Positions 40,790-48,723 of a stretch of DNA of 51,619 nucleotides are shown here, piece by piece. A program made the translations under genes and the position numbers. Where the stretch lies: the NCBI GenBank assembly GCA_934373455.1, contig CAKRON010000007.1, positions 1 to 51,619 of the forward strand, read 5' to 3'. The stretch's first letter is position 1. Every line of letters begins with the position of its first letter. The notes below the pieces were generated by a model. That model saw only the letters and a program-made list of their open reading frames with translations, did no database searches and was not told where the DNA came from. The stretch is from an uncultured Marvinbryantia sp. Its GTDB lineage: Bacteria; Bacillota; Clostridia; Lachnospirales; Lachnospiraceae.

Positions 40790-40825
40790 AAAAGAGATAT
40801 CCGGAATCTTTCGGATGTCTCTTTT
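40790..40825 (+). terminator. cstA operon terminator
   Basis: AAAAGAGATATCCG (40790-40803) and CGGATGTCTCTTTT (40812-40825), 14-bp stem with one G-U pair and an 8-base loop, ending in T. Confidence 0.85.
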
Positions 40826-40881
40826 CGACTTGAATTCAAACCCTTTTTGTCTTTACTTCGCGTACATCTGTATTTTTATGG

Positions 40882-40910
40882 TTGACACTCTAATAAATTA
40901 ACGATATAAT
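40882..40910 (+). promoter_or_regulatory. glyA promoter
   Basis: Perfect TTGACA (40882-40887), 17 bases, TATAAT (40905-40910). The leader to the ATG at 40993 is about 75 bases; no riboswitch fold is obvious in it. Confidence 0.88.
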
Positions 40911-40992
40911 GTTCTCCAAGTTCGGTCATCATTTCTTGTTTTTACTCACCGAATCAATCTCATTTATAAAACACAATCAGGAGGAACACAAC

Positions 40993-42231
40993 ATGTATTC
41001 ATTAGAAGAAATCCGATCCGTAGACCCGGAAATTGCTGCCGCAATTGAAGCTGAAACTGAGCGTCAGAATTCCCACATCGAGCTGATTGCCTCTGAAAAC
41101 TGGGTAAGCAAAGCTGTTATGGCAGCTATGGGAAGTCCTTTGACCAACAAATACGCAGAAGGCTATCCAGGCAAACGTTATTACGGCGGGTGCGAATGTG
41201 TAGATGTTGTAGAAGAACTTGCCCGTGAACGTGCATGTAAGCTGTTTGGATGTGAGTATGCCAATGTACAGCCTCATTCCGGCGCACAGGCAAATATGGC
41301 TGTAGAATTTGCTATCTTAAAGCCTGGAGACACTCTGATGGGTATGAACCTTGCTCACGGTGGTCATCTGACTCATGGAAGCGCTGCAAATTTTTCCGGT
41401 TCTTATTTTAATGTAGTATCTTATGGTGTAAATGACGATGGATTCATCGACTATGATAAGGTTCGTGAAATTGCGTTAGAAAATAAGCCAAAATTAATCA
41501 TTGCCGGTGCCAGTGCTTATGCCCGTACCATTGATTTCAAAAAATTCCGTGAGATTGCTGATGAAGTTGGCGCTTACCTGATGGTAGATATTGCACATAT
41601 CGCCGGACTGGTTGCTGCAGGTCTTCATCCAAGCCCAATCCCATATGCACACGTAACCACTACTACTACTCATAAGACCCTGCGTGGTCCAAGAGGCGGT
41701 ATGATTCTGTGCAGCAATGAAATCGCTAAGAAATTTAATTTTAATAAAGCTATCTTCCCTGGTATTCAGGGTGGACCTCTGATGCATGTTATCGCGGCCA
41801 AAGCTGTCTGCTTCCAGGAAGCGCTGCAGCCGGAATTCCGTGCCTACCAGGAGCAGGTAGTAAAGAACTGTTCCGCACTTTGCAATGGTCTGCTTAAACG
41901 TGGCGTAAACATCGTATCCGGCGGTACTGACAATCATCTGGTACTTGTAGATCTTCGTGGTACCGGAGTGACCGGAAAAGAGATGGAACACCTGTTGGAT
42001 GATGCCAACATCACATGTAACAAAAATGCCATTCCAAATGATCCGGAATCTGCTTTTGTCACCAGTGGTGTCAGACTTGGAACCGCAGCGATCACTTCAC
42101 GTGGTCTGAACGAGGCAGATATGGATCAGATTGCAGAGGCCATTTCTCTGATGATTCAGAGTCCTGATAACAAAGAGAAAGCCAGAGCCATTGTAAAGAC
42201 TCTGACTGACCGTTATCCTCTTGATGTTTAA
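40993..42231 (+). CDS. glyA: Serine hydroxymethyltransferase
   Basis: This PLP enzyme turns serine and tetrahydrofolate into glycine and methylene-THF, the main one-carbon source. Start at ATG 40993 with AGGAGG 8 bases upstream (412 aa); the frame begins inside the promoter, so longer forms are excluded. Landmarks: [33 protein letters not shown] near the start, HGGHLTHGS, the PLP-Asp region [19 protein letters not shown], and the Schiff-base Lys in [14 protein letters not shown]. Length and all active-site residues are normal. Its stop overlaps the stop of the convergent DUF362 gene. Confidence 0.98.
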   Translation: MYSLEEIRSVDPEIAAAIEAETERQNSHIELIASENWVSKAVMAAMGSPLTNKYAEGYPGKRYYGGCECVDVVEELARERACKLFGCEYANVQPHSGAQANMAVEFAILKPGDTLMGMNLAHGGHLTHGSAANFSGSYFNVVSYGVNDDGFIDYDKVREIALENKPKLIIAGASAYARTIDFKKFREIADEVGAYLMVDIAHIAGLVAAGLHPSPIPYAHVTTTTTHKTLRGPRGGMILCSNEIAKKFNFNKAIFPGIQGGPLMHVIAAKAVCFQEALQPEFRAYQEQVVKNCSALCNGLLKRGVNIVSGGTDNHLVLVDLRGTGVTGKEMEHLLDDANITCNKNAIPNDPESAFVTSGVRLGTAAITSRGLNEADMDQIAEAISLMIQSPDNKEKARAIVKTLTDRYPLDV

Positions 42232-43388
42232 AGTCTTTTTACTGAAATAGCATGTTTTGGGCACATTTCCTGGCAGCAGTAACACCGGATACATTTTTTA
42301 TAATCGTATACCGGTGGCTGCCCTTTGCCCTTTTTAAAGTTCACTGCTTTTCCGGGTACCGGACAGTGAGATACACAGATTCCACATTTTACACAATTCT
42401 TTTCATCAATTACCGGTCGTTTCGCCAACCGTGTCATAAAATCAGAATATCTGCTCAGAAATGTCTTTTTTCTTCCCACACGATCCACATCAAAATTTGG
42501 TTTTCCGTATTTTTTCTGCATTTCCGTCATTGTCAGTTCCTGACTGTTTCCATGTATATCTACCTCTGTGATTTGAATTTCTTCCCATTTATATGTACCG
42601 ATTCCCATCGCCATTCCCTGCACACAGGTTGGCACCAGCTGAGGATCCAGATCTACCATGTGGCAAAATACACTGTCTAGTGCTACCGGATCTGTGGAAA
42701 ACAGCAGCACGTTCATATGGATCGGTGTTCCTGCTCCCGGTCCATTTCCTTCCATGGCCACAATTCCATCCATTATATGCAGACGAATGTCTGTGCTCCT
42801 GTGAATATCTGCCAGCATTCTGGCAAACACACTGGCATTTGGATACTTTACATGTCCAGCCGCTTTTCTGGCACCACAGATAAATCCATAGACATTTTTT
42901 ACTGCTCCTGTCACTCTTTCCAGAGCATGTGTCTTCATTTTGCATACATTGATGATGGCATCTGCTTCCGTGATTCCTTTTGCAAAATAGAATTCTTTTG
43001 CAGTCTTCCCTTCTGAAAATGTGGTAAGAACTTCTTCTTCCATATTGGCTCTTGTCACACCATACTGCCTGGCAGCCGTCTCCAGTCCAATCTTAGATGC
43101 CGCAGCCTGACAGCTTCCATGTCCCGGAGAATCTCCATATTGAATCTGCAGATAGCCATCTTCCTGCAATATACGAAACAGCGCTTCCAGTACTGCCGGA
43201 TGTGTCGTCACTGCCTTTTCCGGCTGCGCCGCCGACAGGAAATTCGGTTTTACCAGAATTTTCTCGGTTTTATCTATCCACCTATCCATTCCTCCAAGTT
43301 CCCGAATTCCGGCTCTCACTGCCTTATATACGGTCTCTTTCTCATAACTGCTGCATGGCACCAGAACCACTTTTACTTTTTTACTCAT
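42228..43388 (-). CDS. DUF362 protein with two [4Fe-4S] ferredoxin motifs
   Basis: This 386-aa cytoplasmic protein has an N-terminal DUF362 domain (about 1-295; [77 protein letters not shown]) and a C-terminal 2[4Fe-4S] ferredoxin domain with [18 protein letters not shown] and [16 protein letters not shown]. It is widespread in anaerobes as an iron-sulfur protein of unknown redox role. Its last bases overlap the glyA stop tail to tail (TTAAA), so no room for a terminator between; read-through or antisense overlap is possible. Confidence 0.92.
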   Translation of the reverse strand: MSKKVKVVLVPCSSYEKETVYKAVRAGIRELGGMDRWIDKTEKILVKPNFLSAAQPEKAVTTHPAVLEALFRILQEDGYLQIQYGDSPGHGSCQAAASKIGLETAARQYGVTRANMEEEVLTTFSEGKTAKEFYFAKGITEADAIINVCKMKTHALERVTGAVKNVYGFICGARKAAGHVKYPNASVFARMLADIHRSTDIRLHIMDGIVAMEGNGPGAGTPIHMNVLLFSTDPVALDSVFCHMVDLDPQLVPTCVQGMAMGIGTYKWEEIQITEVDIHGNSQELTMTEMQKKYGKPNFDVDRVGRKKTFLSRYSDFMTRLAKRPVIDEKNCVKCGICVSHCPVPGKAVNFKKGKGQPPVYDYKKCIRCYCCQEMCPKHAISVKRL

Positions 43389-43425
43389 ATCGGCTTCCTT
43401 CCATAAATCAAATCATTGTCATATC

Positions 43426-43454
43426 TTGTATTTTTTCCGGAACAAGTGTATAGT
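43426..43454 (+). promoter_or_regulatory. Promoter of the UPF0303 gene
   Basis: TTGTAT (43426-43431), 17 bases, TATAGT (43449-43454), then SD GGAGGTG and ATG at 43476. The transcript leader is very short (about 15 bases). Confidence 0.65.
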
Positions 43455-43475
43455 AATCTCATTGGAGGTGTTATT

Positions 43476-43976
43476 ATGATAGAAGAATTACTTGCTATGC
43501 TGGAGATGCAGGAAGAGATTCTGCAATTCACTCATTTCACCAATGAAGATGCCTGGGAGCTGGGAAAAATCATTGTTTCCGAGATCCAGCGCCAGAAGCT
43601 TCCGGTGGCTGTCACCATACGTCTGAATAATGGGTACACTGTTTTCCGTTATGCAGCAAATGGCACCAATATCCAGAATGAGAACTGGATGCAGCGTAAA
43701 TTCAACACAGTACGTACTCTGGAAACCAGCACACTTCACGCAGCCATGCTGCTGAAAAAGTCAGAACAGACTCTCGCTGACTGGTTCCTGGATGAAAATG
43801 AATATGCCGCAGCAGGCGGTGGATTCCCAATCCGTATTGAAGAAGTCGGCGTGATCGGTGCTGTCATCGTATCCGGACTTCCTCATTTTGCTGATCACGA
43901 TCTGATCGTCAAATGTATCAGTCGTTATCTTCATGTAGACGAAGTTCCACGAATTCGTGGTTCAGTAAACATCTAG
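43476..43976 (+). CDS. UPF0303 / heme-degrading-domain protein
   Basis: Start at the ATG at 43476 after GGAGGTG (166 aa); the frame upstream crosses the promoter. It is a member of the GlcG/HbpS-like (haem-degrading, UPF0303) fold: FTNEDAWELGKIIVSEIQRQKLPVAVTIRLNNGYTVFRYAANGTN, then NTVRTLETSTLHAAMLLKK and FPIRIEEVGVIGAVIVSGLPHFADHDLIVKCI. The family is thought to bind or act on small organic ligands; no catalytic role is certain. Its 3' end abuts the GGGGAC palindrome shared with the pseudouridine synthase gene. Confidence 0.85.
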   Translation: MIEELLAMLEMQEEILQFTHFTNEDAWELGKIIVSEIQRQKLPVAVTIRLNNGYTVFRYAANGTNIQNENWMQRKFNTVRTLETSTLHAAMLLKKSEQTLADWFLDENEYAAAGGGFPIRIEEVGVIGAVIVSGLPHFADHDLIVKCISRYLHVDEVPRIRGSVNI

Positions 43977-44003
43977 TGGGGTGCCATTGGGGCGGGCTGC
44001 CAT

Positions 44004-44049
44004 GGGGACGGAGTTTTCTGGCTCTAAAGAGCCAGAAAACTCCGTCCCC
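44004..44049. repeat. Perfect 21-bp GGGGAC palindrome (REP-like)
   Basis: The arms 44004-44024 and 44029-44049 are perfectly complementary over 21 bases with the 4-base loop TAAA; arms begin GGGGACGGAGTTTTCTGG. It lies between convergent genes and supplies the last codons and stop of the pseudouridine synthase. Its GGGGAC...GTCCCC ends match the element at 12636-12668. Confidence 0.85.
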
Positions 44050-44908
44050 AAGGCGGTTCTGCTGCGAAATGCATCTGCTCTCCCGTAATCGGATGACGAA
44101 ATTCCAGTTTCCAGGAATGCAATGCCTGATGATCCAGTATGCGATAATCCGGATTGTAGAGATAATCTCCCGTCAACGGATGTCCCAAATATTTCATATG
44201 TACACGAATCTGATGGGTGCGTCCTGTTTCCAGCTTTAAACGAACCAATGAATATCCATTGCGGTAATCCATCCTCCAATAATGAGTCCCTGCCGGATCT
44301 CCTTTTTCAAAATCCACGCATCTCTCGATGACAGATTCTTCTTTTCTTGCAATTGGTGCATCTATGACACCTTCTTCCGGAACTTTTCCTTCTGCGATAG
44401 CCAGATATTCTCTGTGTATCTCTCTTTTCTTACTCATATCTGACAAAATTCCACCGCTTAACATATTTTTCGCTACAATTAGAAGTCCTGTGGTATCACG
44501 ATCCAGGCGGTTGATACAGCGGTATACAAAAGCTTCTTTTTTTTCCTGATAATACCACATCAGTGCATTGGCCAGTGTATTATCATAATTATTGATAGAT
44601 GGATGAATTGGCATATCTGCCGGTTTATTTATGACCAGCAAATCTTCATCTTCATATATAATATCCAGTGGCAGTTGTCTTGGCACAATCTGTTCCGATG
44701 ATGCTTCTTCCAAAATGCGGATTTCCAATTGATCATTTGCTTTTAACACCTGTCCTACATAAGCCCATTCCTTATTAAGCAAGATGCCATTTTCTGTTTT
44801 CTTCAGATGAACGATCACATGTCTGGAACAACCTTTTTTTCTCAGGAAATCACCGATCTTCATGCCTTCCTCTTCTTCTGTCACCTTATAAGTCAATTCT
44901 CTGTTCAT
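44024..44908 (-). CDS. RluA/RluD-family pseudouridine synthase
   Basis: This 294-aa protein has an S4-like N-terminus (KIGDFLRKKGCSRHVIVHLKKTENGILLN, about 17-45) and the RluA catalytic domain: DIIYEDEDLLVINKPADMPIHPS, the catalytic Asp in CINRLDRDTTGLLIVAKN (about 137), and LVRLKLETGRTHQIRVHMKYLGHPLTGDYLYN. It isomerises uridines in rRNA or tRNA; the exact site is unknown. The tail WGRSFLAL is encoded by the GGGGAC palindrome, so the natural end was replaced by the repeat. It overlaps the radical SAM gene upstream by ATGA. Confidence 0.93.
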   Translation of the reverse strand: MNRELTYKVTEEEEGMKIGDFLRKKGCSRHVIVHLKKTENGILLNKEWAYVGQVLKANDQLEIRILEEASSEQIVPRQLPLDIIYEDEDLLVINKPADMPIHPSINNYDNTLANALMWYYQEKKEAFVYRCINRLDRDTTGLLIVAKNMLSGGILSDMSKKREIHREYLAIAEGKVPEEGVIDAPIARKEESVIERCVDFEKGDPAGTHYWRMDYRNGYSLVRLKLETGRTHQIRVHMKYLGHPLTGDYLYNPDYRILDHQALHSWKLEFRHPITGEQMHFAAEPPWGRSFLAL

Positions 44909-45831
44909 TCTCTGACTCCTTCGCCGTTAAATGCAGGGATAAAGCTTTCTCCCACCGGATCGCCTTCCTGAAAAAATCCATTCTCAATGCCAAGCTCCAT
45001 TGCAAAATCCAGGAGCCTCTCATATTCCCGTTTCGTTACCCTTCGATTCAGTTCCGGATACTTTTTGATCTGCTTTACAGGAGTATACTGACTCATGATG
45101 CTGATATAAATCTGATCCCGATATGTTTCATATAAATATGCCAAAACTTCTTTTGAATTTCTCACATGTCCGGGCAAAAGAAGATGCCGCACAATGACTC
45201 CCTTTTTCATGATTCCCCGTTCATCAAATTCACAAACCGGGCACTGACGAACCATCTCTGCCAGAGCTTCTTTTGCCACATCCGGATAATCTTCTGCATG
45301 TGAATATTGTTTCGCCAGCTGTGTATCCATATATTTCATATCCGGCAGATATATATCCACCAGTCCCTCAAGGAGCTGAAGCGTACGCGGTGTCTCATAT
45401 CCGCTGCTGTTATAGACAACCGGTATGGTAAGTCCTTGCGCTTTCGCCCTGCGCAGGCTCTCTGCCACCGCCGGCACATAATGTCCCGCAGTCACCAGGT
45501 TAATATTGTTTGCTCCCTGAGCCTGCAGATTCAGACAAATCTGTGCCAGCCGGTCTATGGATATTACTTCGCCTTCCTGACCTCTGGAAATATCCGTATT
45601 CTGGCAGAATACACACCCTAATGCACAACCGGAAAAAAAGACTGCTCCTGACCCTTCCTGACCGGAAATGCAAGGTTCTTCCCAAAAATGAAGGGCAGCC
45701 CTGGCCGCCCTCATCTGCGCATCCGCGTGACATGCTCCCGTTTCTTGGGCCAGTCGATTGACTTTGCATTTTCTGGGACACAATGTACAACTTTCAAAAA
45801 ACTTTATTACATCGAAAACTTCTGAGTTCAT
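44905..45831 (-). CDS. Radical SAM protein (PflX/COG1313-like)
   Basis: This 308-aa protein holds the radical SAM cluster motif CALGCVFCQN (CxxxCxxC, about 70-79), preceded by a cysteine-rich N-terminus CTLCPRKCKVNR (about 16-27) that may bind a second cluster, and followed by the GGE-like glycyl/SAM region QGANNINLVTAGHYVPAVAE. It belongs with the uncharacterised pyruvate-formate-lyase-activase-like group (PflX). Substrate unknown. Coupled to the pseudouridine synthase gene by a 4-base overlap, with an unrecognised 85-aa gene just before it. Confidence 0.9.
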   Translation of the reverse strand: MNSEVFDVIKFFESCTLCPRKCKVNRLAQETGACHADAQMRAARAALHFWEEPCISGQEGSGAVFFSGCALGCVFCQNTDISRGQEGEVISIDRLAQICLNLQAQGANNINLVTAGHYVPAVAESLRRAKAQGLTIPVVYNSSGYETPRTLQLLEGLVDIYLPDMKYMDTQLAKQYSHAEDYPDVAKEALAEMVRQCPVCEFDERGIMKKGVIVRHLLLPGHVRNSKEVLAYLYETYRDQIYISIMSQYTPVKQIKKYPELNRRVTKREYERLLDFAMELGIENGFFQEGDPVGESFIPAFNGEGVRE

Positions 45832-45839
45832 TTATATTT

Positions 45840-46097
45840 TTACCCTTCTACAATCAGAAATCTTCCATCTGGCAAAGGAAATACTTCGCTGGCTTCCAGA
45901 ATCTCTTCATCTGACATTCCGGTAATGTCCATATTATCTTTAAAATACTTCTTTACTTCTTTCATATTATTTTTCACAACTGCCATGGCATCTTCCAGAA
46001 AATATTCTGCATCTTCCAGTGTCTCTGCCACCGGCTCATCAAATAACTGATTCTGTTTTTTTAAAAATGTTTCCAGACAAACTTTATCGTATTGCAT
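45840..46097 (-). CDS. Small conserved-looking protein of unknown function (85 aa)
   Basis: ATG at 46097 with the SD AGGAGGA 6 bases upstream. The product is acidic and helical (LETFLKKQNQLFDEPVAETLEDAEYFLEDAMAVVKNNMKEVKKYF), with a C-terminal strand pair EVFPLPDGRFLIVEG. No signal peptide or cysteines. I do not recognise a named family. Separated by 8 bases from the radical SAM gene, so probably the first gene of that three-gene operon. Confidence 0.75.
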   Translation of the reverse strand: MQYDKVCLETFLKKQNQLFDEPVAETLEDAEYFLEDAMAVVKNNMKEVKKYFKDNMDITGMSDEEILEASEVFPLPDGRFLIVEG

Positions 46098-46116
46098 ATT
46101 TTCCTCCTAATCAGGG

Positions 46117-46145
46117 TTGATTTTCTTAATTTATAATCCTATAAT
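46117..46145 (+). promoter_or_regulatory. azlCD promoter
   Basis: TTGATT (46117-46122), 17 bases, TATAAT (46140-46145); SD GGGGG and ATG at 46186 follow. It is divergent from the 85-aa gene. Confidence 0.65.
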
Positions 46146-46185
46146 AATTCTTGCTTTTACCATTATACATAATTTGGGGGTATTT

Positions 46186-46908
46186 ATGAACAGTAATAAT
46201 TTACAAAATTTTCGAGAAGGTCTTCGAGACGGTATTCCCATTGCCTTAGGTTATCTCGCAGTCTCTTTTACTCTTGGAATAGCAGCCAGAAATTTCGGGA
46301 TCCATGCCGTCCCTGCTACCATCATGAGTCTGACAAACTTTACCTCAGCCGGTGAGTTCGCTGCTCTTGGTATCATCAGCATGGGGGCTCCTTATCTTGA
46401 GCTGGTTTTATCTCAGGTTATTATAAACCTTCGTTATCTCTTGATGTCCTGTGCACTATCTCAAAAGTTTTCTTCCGATACCTCCCTTTTTCATCGGTTC
46501 TGGACAGGCTTTTTTATCACAGATGAGATTTTCGGGATTTCTTCTTCCCGTCCCGGAAGACTGAATCCTTTTTATACATATGGTGCCGCATCTATTGCGA
46601 TCCCAGGGTGGGCACTGGGTACCTGCCTTGGCGTCATTTTAGGTACTGCGCTCCCGGCCCGTATTACAAGGGCTTTGAGTGTGGCTCTGTATGGCATGTT
46701 CCTCGCAATTATTATTCCACCTGCAAAGGAAAATAAGGTCATTGCCGGGCTGGTGATTATCGCCATGCTTTGCAGCAGCCTGTTCTCTTACCTGCCTTTC
46801 CTGTCCGGTATCTCTTCCGGCATGAAAGTCATTATCCTGACGGTACTGCTTTCCGGCGCCGCAGCTGTTTTATTCCCTGTAAAGGAGACCAAAGAAGATG
46901 CAGAATAA
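46186..46908 (+). CDS. azlC: AzlC-type branched-chain amino acid exporter, large subunit
   Basis: Start at the ATG at 46186 after GGGGG (240 aa). The family opening is FREGLRDGIPIALGYLAVSFTLGIAARNFG, followed by MSLTNFTSAGEFAALGII and about 7-8 membrane segments, with IINLRYLLMSCALSQKF typical of AzlC. With AzlD it exports valine, leucine, isoleucine or analogues (YgaZH/BrnFE type). The 3' end overlaps azlD by 11 bases. Complete; no regulator gene adjoins it, so control is unknown. Confidence 0.95.
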   Translation: MNSNNLQNFREGLRDGIPIALGYLAVSFTLGIAARNFGIHAVPATIMSLTNFTSAGEFAALGIISMGAPYLELVLSQVIINLRYLLMSCALSQKFSSDTSLFHRFWTGFFITDEIFGISSSRPGRLNPFYTYGAASIAIPGWALGTCLGVILGTALPARITRALSVALYGMFLAIIIPPAKENKVIAGLVIIAMLCSSLFSYLPFLSGISSGMKVIILTVLLSGAAAVLFPVKETKEDAE

Positions 46909-47206
46909 TGTTTATATCTATATCGCAATCATGGTAGTGGTCACCACCTTAATCCGTGTTTTGCCACTGACTCTGATCCGTAAAGAGATCAAGAATGTTA
47001 CCTTACGTTCTTTTCTTTATTACATTCCTTATGTGACACTTGCTGTTATGACTTTCCCGGCAATTCTTTCCGCTACAGGAAGTGTCATCTCTGCATGGGC
47101 TGCACTGGCAATTGCCGTTGTCACTGCGTGGATGGGAAAAAGTTTATTTTTCGTTTCCTCCACTGCCTGCATTGTGGTATTAATTTTAGAATTGTTTCTT
47201 GTATAA
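46898..47206 (+). CDS. azlD: AzlD-type branched-chain amino acid exporter, small subunit
   Basis: This 102-aa protein has 4 membrane helices (YIYIAIMVVVTTLIRVLPL, SFLYYIPYVTLAVMTFPAIL, VISAWAALAIAVVTAWM, FFVSSTACIVVLILELFLV) and the AzlD marks TLIRVLPLTLIRK and YIPYVTLAVMTFPAIL. It is the partner needed for AzlC-dependent export of branched-chain amino acids. Its start overlaps azlC by 11 bases, so the two are coupled. The tRNA-Thr promoter begins 14 bases after its stop. Confidence 0.94.
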   Translation: MQNNVYIYIAIMVVVTTLIRVLPLTLIRKEIKNVTLRSFLYYIPYVTLAVMTFPAILSATGSVISAWAALAIAVVTAWMGKSLFFVSSTACIVVLILELFLV

Positions 47207-47220
47207 TTTCAAAAAATACC

Positions 47221-47249
47221 TTGACACTTACAGAGTCTTATGCTAGTAT
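47221..47249 (+). promoter_or_regulatory. tRNA-Thr promoter
   Basis: TTGACA (47221-47226), 17 bases, TAGTAT (47244-47249), 28 bases before the mature tRNA 5' end. Strong -35 as expected for stable RNA. Confidence 0.75.
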
Positions 47250-47276
47250 ATTGAAATGTAGCGAGCAATCGCTCAG

Positions 47277-47349
47277 GCTGATGTGGCACAGGTGGTAGCG
47301 CACCTCATTGGTAATGAGGAGGTCACGGGTTCAACTCCCGTCATCAGCT
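47277..47349 (+). tRNA. tRNA-Thr (anticodon GGT)
   Basis: A 73-base cloverleaf: acceptor GCTGATG/CATCAGC (7 bp), anticodon arm CCTCA-TTGGTAA-TGAGG with anticodon GGT (reads ACC/ACU), T arm ACGGG-TTCAACT-CCCGT. Discriminator T at 47349; CCA is not encoded. It is a single gene with its own promoter and terminator. Confidence 0.97.
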
Positions 47350-47356
47350 TGCGTTC

Positions 47357-47376
47357 AAGTTATCGCAAGATAACTT
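47357..47376 (+). repeat. Hairpin just behind tRNA-Thr
   Basis: AAGTTATC (47357-47364) and GATAACTT (47369-47376) with the tetraloop GCAA form a perfect GNRA-capped hairpin, 7 bases behind the tRNA, perhaps a 3'-processing signal. Confidence 0.55.
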
Positions 47377-47382
47377 CTCCCT

Positions 47383-47423
47383 AAAACAGTGGTTTCATGT
47401 TTTCATGAAATCACTGTTTTTTT
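47383..47423 (+). terminator. tRNA-Thr terminator
   Basis: AAAACAGTGGTTTCATG (47383-47399) pairs with CATGAAATCACTGTTTT (47404-47420) with one G-U pair and a TTTT loop; seven T run through 47423. A textbook intrinsic terminator. Confidence 0.92.
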
Positions 47424-47457
47424 ATATACCAGGAAATATGATTTCCTGGTATATAAA
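47421..47457. repeat. Perfect 17-bp inverted repeat
   Basis: TTTATATACCAGGAAAT (47421-47437) and ATTTCCTGGTATATAAA (47441-47457) with a 3-base loop, directly after the tRNA terminator and 31 bases past the rlmB stop. It may help end rlmB transcription from the other side, but no T-run follows on that strand. Confidence 0.65.
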
Positions 47458-47488
47458 AAGCCTACAGCAGAACAAGCAGGGAATTTCC

Positions 47489-48226
47489 CTACTGTCTCTG
47501 CCGCACAATCTCATAAGCAAGCACGCCTGCTGCTACCGATGCGTTCAATGAATCAATATCCCCTTTCATTGGAATAGAGGCTATATAATCACATTTTTCT
47601 TTTACAAGCCGGCTGACACCTTCTCCTTCATTTCCAATCACCAGACCAATCGGTCCTGTCAGATTCAGGCGATACATACTCTCTCCCCCCATATCTGCAC
47701 ATACAAACCATATGCCCTGCTTTTTCAGCTCTTCAATGGTCTTGCTCAGATTCGTTACTTTCGCTACCGGTGTATAATTCAAAGCTCCTGCAGATGTTCT
47801 GGCAACTGTTGCGGTCAGACCCACTGCACGACGTTTTGGAATAATTACCCCATGTGCGCCTGCGAGATTGGCTGTACGGATGATTGCACCCAGATTATGT
47901 GGATCTTCGATATTATCCAGTAAAAAGATAAATGGCGGCTCTCCTTTTTCTGCTGCCAGCGCCAGAATATCCTCTACTTCTGCATATTCATAAGCTGCAG
48001 CCATAGCAATAACGCCCTGGTGCTTTCCGGTCTCACTCATCTGATCCAGACGTTCTTTTGACACATAGTTAATAATCGTATCATACTTCTTTGCTTCTCT
48101 GATGATTGTCCTGACCGGACCATCCTGACATCCATCCAGCACAAACAGCTTATCTATCGTCTTACCGGAACGAAATGCTTCTGTGACTGCATTTCTGCCT
48201 TCAATCGTTAATTCTTCGTATCTCAT
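47489..48226 (-). CDS. rlmB: 23S rRNA (guanosine-2'-O)-methyltransferase RlmB (TrmH/SpoU family)
   Basis: This 245-aa SPOUT enzyme methylates the ribose of G2251 in 23S rRNA (E. coli numbering) or a close position. The N-terminal substrate-binding domain begins YEELTIEGRNAVTEAFRSGKTIDKLFV, and the three knot motifs are NLGAIIRTANLAGAHGVI, LVIGNEGEGVSRLV and IPMKGDIDSLNASVAAGVLAYEI. Complete. Coupled to mrnC by an ATGA overlap; cysS-mrnC-rlmB is the common order in Firmicutes. Other SpoU methyltransferases (tRNA Gm18) are alternatives. Confidence 0.94.
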   Translation of the reverse strand: MRYEELTIEGRNAVTEAFRSGKTIDKLFVLDGCQDGPVRTIIREAKKYDTIINYVSKERLDQMSETGKHQGVIAMAAAYEYAEVEDILALAAEKGEPPFIFLLDNIEDPHNLGAIIRTANLAGAHGVIIPKRRAVGLTATVARTSAGALNYTPVAKVTNLSKTIEELKKQGIWFVCADMGGESMYRLNLTGPIGLVIGNEGEGVSRLVKEKCDYIASIPMKGDIDSLNASVAAGVLAYEIVRQRQ

Positions 48227-48723
48227 AACAATCCTTTCTTTTCCTGATTCTCTTTCAGATTTCCATGATGGTTATGGGCATCGACTCTTTTAAAGTCCTC
48301 CCCTTCCAGCCCAATCTTTACCAGGTCAATGATCCGCTCCATCTTTTTCTGCAGGTACAGATAGCCGATCAATGCTTCGAATCCTGTGGCCTTTCGATAA
48401 GTTCCTGTAGAGGCATTCTTCGCCTTTGTGTAGGATTTTGCATTTCGTCCTCTGCGATACACAGCCTGTTCTTCTTCCGTAAGAACATCCATCATGCGGT
48501 CTATCATTTCAGCCTGGTTCTCGGCCTTTACCAGTGTACTGGTTCTCTTATGGAGTTTCTGTACCGGACAGTTGTCCTGTCTCACGATAATCGTCCGGAT
48601 AATCAGTTCAAATGCAGCATCTCCGATATAAGCCAGCACCAGAGGAGAATACTGACGTAAGTCCTTCTCCTCCAGATGCATCTGCTGCTCCAGATAATCC
48701 TGATTTATTATGCTCTCTCCCAT
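48223..48723 (-). CDS. mrnC: Mini-ribonuclease III
   Basis: This 166-aa protein is the RNase III catalytic domain without a double-strand-binding domain: YSPLVLAYIGDAAFELIIRTII holds the catalytic signature (Asp in YIGDAAFE), and TGTYRKATGFEALIGYLYL the second acidic cluster (Glu in GFEALIGYL). It trims 23S rRNA precursor 3' and 5' ends in Bacillus. Its start overlaps the end of cysS by 16 bases and its end overlaps rlmB by 4, so all three are coupled. Confidence 0.96.
   Translation of the reverse strand: MGESIINQDYLEQQMHLEEKDLRQYSPLVLAYIGDAAFELIIRTIIVRQDNCPVQKLHKRTSTLVKAENQAEMIDRMMDVLTEEEQAVYRRGRNAKSYTKAKNASTGTYRKATGFEALIGYLYLQKKMERIIDLVKIGLEGEDFKRVDAHNHHGNLKENQEKKGLL

Noticed and set aside
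45840..46097. Glyoxalase-type annotation for the 85-aa protein
   Set aside because: The protein has none of the metal-ligand His/Glu pattern or length of a glyoxalase; left as unknown.
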